DNA of 64,000 bases, taken from the NCBI GenBank assembly GCA_030141605.1, contig JAQGDQ010000254.1, positions 260,213 to 324,212 on the forward strand, written 5' to 3'. The position numbers and the translations under genes were made by a program. Under the pieces are notes generated by a model, which saw nothing but the letters and a program-made list of their open reading frames with translations, had not been told where the DNA came from and made no database searches. The stretch comes from Tubiluchus corallicola. Taxonomy: Eukaryota > Priapulida > Priapulimorpha > Priapulimorphida > Tubiluchidae. Shown here piece after piece: positions 61,701 through 64,000 of the stretch (position 1 is the first letter of the stretch; each line of letters begins with the position of its first letter).

Positions 61701-63230
61701 CCCAAAAAATACTCAAACTCTACAAATAACACACAAAGTAAACAATATTTCGTTTGGCTGCCGGAATTGAAGAGGCCCTTGTGCATTCTGGCAGAGGAGC
61801 CGGAAGGGTTAAATAAATAAAAGATCAGAAATGTTAGTGGTACAGGCTTAAAAAACAGGCATTTACAGATTTAAATGAAAGCATTGGTACTGAAATTAAC
61901 AATGATGATGGAAGAAGTCAAATGTTACTACATACACGTACCACAGTTATTTAGTACAACTAAAATTATATGTTGATTTTGAGAACGTAAAGTCTGCAAC
62001 GTGTATATGATAACCATGATTAACCAGCAACTAACTTATCTATAATTAGTACCTCTGTCACTGAAATCATCCACTAGCAAGATCTCACGCAGTAAACGTA
62101 CAGGTGATCGCCTAATTACAGTCCAAATTGTCCGCATTATAGGAGACCAAGCTTCATTATTAAATATGATTATAACGCTAGCTGTAGGCAGATCTGCATC
62201 ATATTTAATCTTTGTGCACCTAGAATCAGAAACAATTAATCTGATGTTAAACTACTTCTGGTTTGGTGATATTTCGTTTTAATGGCGTCAAAGCTTTAAA
62301 CAGTTTTTTCACTTAAGGATGCATATTTCTTTTCAAAGACGATCTTCCTGTATAACTTACTGAAATATGTTTGCACGTTATATTCAAAGAAGCCTACTGG
62401 TAATCCAAGTCATGGTAAAAATTCTTATTACTGATAGTGATAGTAGGCTCTCAGAAACATATATACCACAGTATTAACAAAAAATTAAAATAACAAAGTT
62501 AAATTCTTTTAAACAGCAGTGCAACATCCTTTTATGAATATTAATGGAGGATTCCCGCCACTGTGCAAAAAATTGTTAAAGGCAGGAATAAACGCGCTAT
62601 AACAAAAATTAACACATTTTATTTTCACTAGATTATCAACCATGGTGATTAATATTATTTGGGATAAATCTTGATCGTCATTTCACAATAAAGAGCACTA
62701 TTTCGTATTTCATCAATTTTTATCAGAGCGCAAAGAAACACTAGATATGAAAATCGCCTCGCCAATAGTGATGTATAATGTGTTACACTGTTAGTGAAGT
62801 GAGCTGAGCCTACCATCTATAACTTGGTTCGATAAGGTACAATATCATTTAACTTTAATTAAACTTCTATTTCAAAAATAAGTCTTGCGTACCTTGGATT
62901 ACGAGTATCTGGGATAGAACGACTGTACGAGATTCTGTCACTAACGACTACATTAAATGTTTCTTTTTTAAACAACTTTTTTGCCAACGCTTCATCCTCT
63001 CCTGACAAAAACACAGGGTCACCATTTTCACCTGGGCCATGTGGTGGCCCATCCATTGGCATTAATGTTACAACATGACCGTTACTAGATTTCTGTTTAT
63101 TTACAGAGTGAGGACGTTTAGCATCTTTTGAGGTGAAGATAAATATCACAGTAAATGTACAACATAAAGCAATAAACGCTCTCGTAATAACTTCTCTACG
63201 TCTGTAAAAGTAACGCGTCAGCTTCGCCAT
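49701..63230 (-). CDS. GALNT: gene D: GALNT11-like polypeptide GalNAc-transferase, near-canonical but with EAH
   Basis: Ten coding exons: 62893-63230, 62053-62219, 58769-58940, 58149-58352, 56521-56638, 55218-55403, 53866-54003, 53567-53671, 50613-50750, 49701-49868. They total 1734 nt, 577 residues, normal for the family. Basic N-terminus, anchor at about 18-33. GT-A motifs: LLVDDFSD (160-167), EAH at 217-219 where DxH is expected, WGGEN at 323-327, WMCGG at 335-339, CSRVGHIFR with His351. The catalytic loop PYTFPG is present. Exon 7 ([20 protein letters not shown]) is GALNT11-like. Lectin: alpha 442-476 (CIDT), beta 477-522 (CFDV, QAW), gamma 523-577 (CLDG, QKW), with all three CxD kept and a C-terminal extension. 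Whether the Asp-to-Glu change still allows metal binding cannot be read from sequence. All other residues suggest an enzyme. Confidence 0.92.
50812..51272. mobile_element. short DNA element with inverted ends (cttataagggacc family)
   Basis: Left end cagtataaggtactcgctta...agggacc and right end ggtgtcccttatatcagaatttgactg form an imperfect inverted repeat, with internal ...tataagggac repeats. The CAGT...ACTG(TA) ends suggest a pogo-like MITE, but the left TA duplication is not clean. In intron 8 of gene D. Confidence 0.6.
51425..51603. mobile_element. truncated pogo-like element end
   Basis: The right end aggttcgactgta and an internal tataatgcca...cgttataatgcc...gctataac structure match the termini of the pogo-like family (CAGTCGAACCTGTTTATA in reverse). 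The left side lacks a clean terminal repeat. In intron 8 of gene D. Confidence 0.5.
51980..53540 (-). mobile_element. decayed CR1/Jockey-like reverse transcriptase in intron 8 of gene D
   Basis: Minus-strand order: [20 protein letters not shown] (fingers), a segment with [32 protein letters not shown], a broken motif A (YVDYAKGF), motif [21 protein letters not shown], an intact [16 protein letters not shown] near 52760-52800, then [14 protein letters not shown] and [13 protein letters not shown]. Several stops and frame changes separate these. It is sense-oriented with gene D and begins only about 30 nt after the exon 8 donor. Same clade as the relic at 1160-3960. Confidence 0.88.
53567..53671 (-). 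CDS. GALNT: gene D exon 8: first ricin-type repeat
   Basis: 105 nt, phase 0. Encodes [19 protein letters not shown], then [17 protein letters not shown] is intact, unlike gene A. Donor GTTTGT is weak, and retrotransposon sequence starts close behind it. Confidence 0.85.
54900..54990. repeat. AT-only low-complexity stretch
   Basis: About 60 bp of nearly pure A/T (ataatatattat units) in intron 6 of gene D. Confidence 0.85.
58769..58940 (-). CDS. GALNT: gene D exon 3: DxH changed to EAH
   Basis: 172 nt. Ends [17 protein letters not shown]. The codon is GAA against GAT at the same place in gene A; Ala, His and the flanking residues are otherwise as in A. Confidence 0.92.
59160..60970. mobile_element. 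foldback-type element with inverted arms of roughly 350-420 bp
   Basis: 59160-59500 and 60545-60970 are inverted copies: ttttgccatttgctagttag...ggcattagcacctgcat in the left arm matches the reverse complement of the right arm, and so do aactgggctcatcc and attatttaattatcag. About 1 kb of unrelated AT-rich sequence lies between the arms. No transposase seen. It is in intron 2 of gene D. Confidence 0.75.
61090..61589. mobile_element. 500-bp hAT-like non-autonomous element
   Basis: Ends TAGTGGCGGCTCATR and its inverted partner catgagccgacactg, flanked by an 8-bp duplication with one mismatch (gttatata at 61082-61089, gttatatg at 61590-61597). Both ends continue with aggg(t)gttg-type subterminal matches. 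In intron 2 of gene D. Confidence 0.75.
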
Positions 63231-63590
63231 ATCCCAAATCTTTCGTTAACGCTCAAAATAAGAGCAATCGGCATTAACAAAAATAATTAGCTGCACATCA
63301 CAGAATAGAAACAAAGAACTACTTAAAGCCCTACAAATGCTTCAAATTTACACGCAGGTTGCCAACTACACCATTTTCTACAGTATAAAAGTAGCCAAGT
63401 AGTACTTCCGGTTCTGTTTTGTTGCGCATAGCACCAAAACGCAGGCGCGCCATAATTTGTGCATAGAAGTCTGCGTCTAATGAAAAGCAACTCGCACAGT
63501 TTAAAAATGCGTTTAGTTTACTGCACGGCGTTATTACTGTTAGGCATCAAATGTTCCAATGATTATTTATATTATATGGCGAGGACCCTT
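63231..63590. other. 5' flank of gene D
   Basis: No gene seen. A GC-richer patch at about 63420-63475 (gttgcgcatagc, gcaggcgcgcc) stands out from the AT-rich surroundings and could mark the promoter of gene D. It does not align with the 5' regions of B and C. Confidence 0.35.
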
Positions 63591-63599
63591 GGAGAAAGT

Positions 63600-63960
63600 C
63601 AATATAAGACGAATTCGAACGAGTTTTTTAGCTCGAATTCGATTCGAACCTAAAACTATAGATTCGAATAATTCAGCACTTCAATCACATACGTTCTTTA
63701 TCATTAACACTATTTAAACATCATGCATTTAGCGTAATTTGTCTGTGATTTCTGTGCACAATTTTAAACAAATTATTAGTAGTTTTACTGCAGAACAAAA
63801 TCGAGTAATATGCAAGGTCTTTGTAAGACTAATTTCTACTGCTGGTTCCAAAACTTGTTTAAAAACCTTTCAATCTCAGTTCGAATTCGATTCAGAAATA
63901 CAGAAATTCGGTTCGATTCGAATTCGCTTCTGGTAGAGAATTCTCATCGCTAATGAGCAG
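63600..63960. repeat. palindromic ttcgattcgaattcg repeat related to the 96-bp hAT MITE
   Basis: The right part (cagaaattcggttcgattcgaattcg...cttctggtagagaattctcatcgctaa) matches the right half of the MITE at 18057-18152 with the degenerate end ctcatcgctaa. The left part has further gaattcgattcgaac units in inverted order. It is probably a longer, decayed member of that family. Confidence 0.65.
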
Positions 63961-63980
63961 CCAAGTCAAAGTGCCTCAGA

Positions 63981-64000
63981 ATGGGGAGGGGGGGGGGGGG
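63981..64000. repeat. poly-G run at window end
   Basis: gggg a followed by at least 12 G reaching the last base. A G homopolymer is out of character with this AT-rich DNA. Confidence 0.9.

Overview
The window is AT-rich animal DNA with spliced genes, GT-AG introns of about 0.3 to more than 5 kb, and many decayed transposable elements: CR1/Jockey-like and other non-LTR relics, hAT and pogo-type non-autonomous DNA elements, and SINE-like sequences. There are no operons or bacterial signals. The gene content (type II membrane polypeptide N-acetylgalactosaminyltransferases with C-terminal ricin-type lectin domains) says metazoan, most likely an invertebrate. I cannot name the species.

All the recognisable host genes belong to one family. 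Four GALNT paralogues lie head-to-tail on the minus strand: gene A (14765 down to 5145, 3' end outside the window), gene B (31823 to 20933), gene C (45057 to 37103) and gene D (63230 to 49701). B, C and D each have 10 coding exons and A shows the first 8. Exon boundaries and phases are identical in all copies, and after splicing B, C and D read through in frame to 557, 560 and 577 residues. The motif wording, for example the stretch around residues 396-425 of D, is closest to the GALNT11 / Drosophila pgant35A type as I remember it.

The four copies differ in their catalytic residues. A keeps all the motifs expected of an active enzyme (DAH, WGGEN, GHIFR). D keeps everything except that the metal-binding DxH reads EAH. 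B and C also have ExH (ESH), and they have lost the WGGEN motif through in-frame shortening of exon 5. C has in addition replaced the metal-binding His with Tyr. B and C therefore look like intact, expressed-looking pseudo-glycosyltransferases that keep a Golgi anchor and a lectin domain, standing beside two more canonical copies. B and C are the closest pair. They share introns, 3' flanks and probable non-coding first exons, and a third, eroded copy of the 3' end lies downstream of C at about 36.1-36.74 kb.

Layout: 1-5 kb holds a non-LTR relic and a 5S-like SINE inside the long intron 8 of A. 5-15 kb holds gene A. 15-20.5 kb is intergenic, with a PHD-type non-LTR fragment, a 1.3 kb hAT element carrying a nested 96 bp hAT MITE, and another non-LTR fragment. 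20.9-35 kb holds gene B, 36-47.5 kb gene C with its 3' repeat, 47.8-48.7 kb an inverted-repeat element, and 49.7-63.2 kb gene D with a reverse-transcriptase relic, a long foldback element and another hAT element in its introns. The window ends in a poly-G run.
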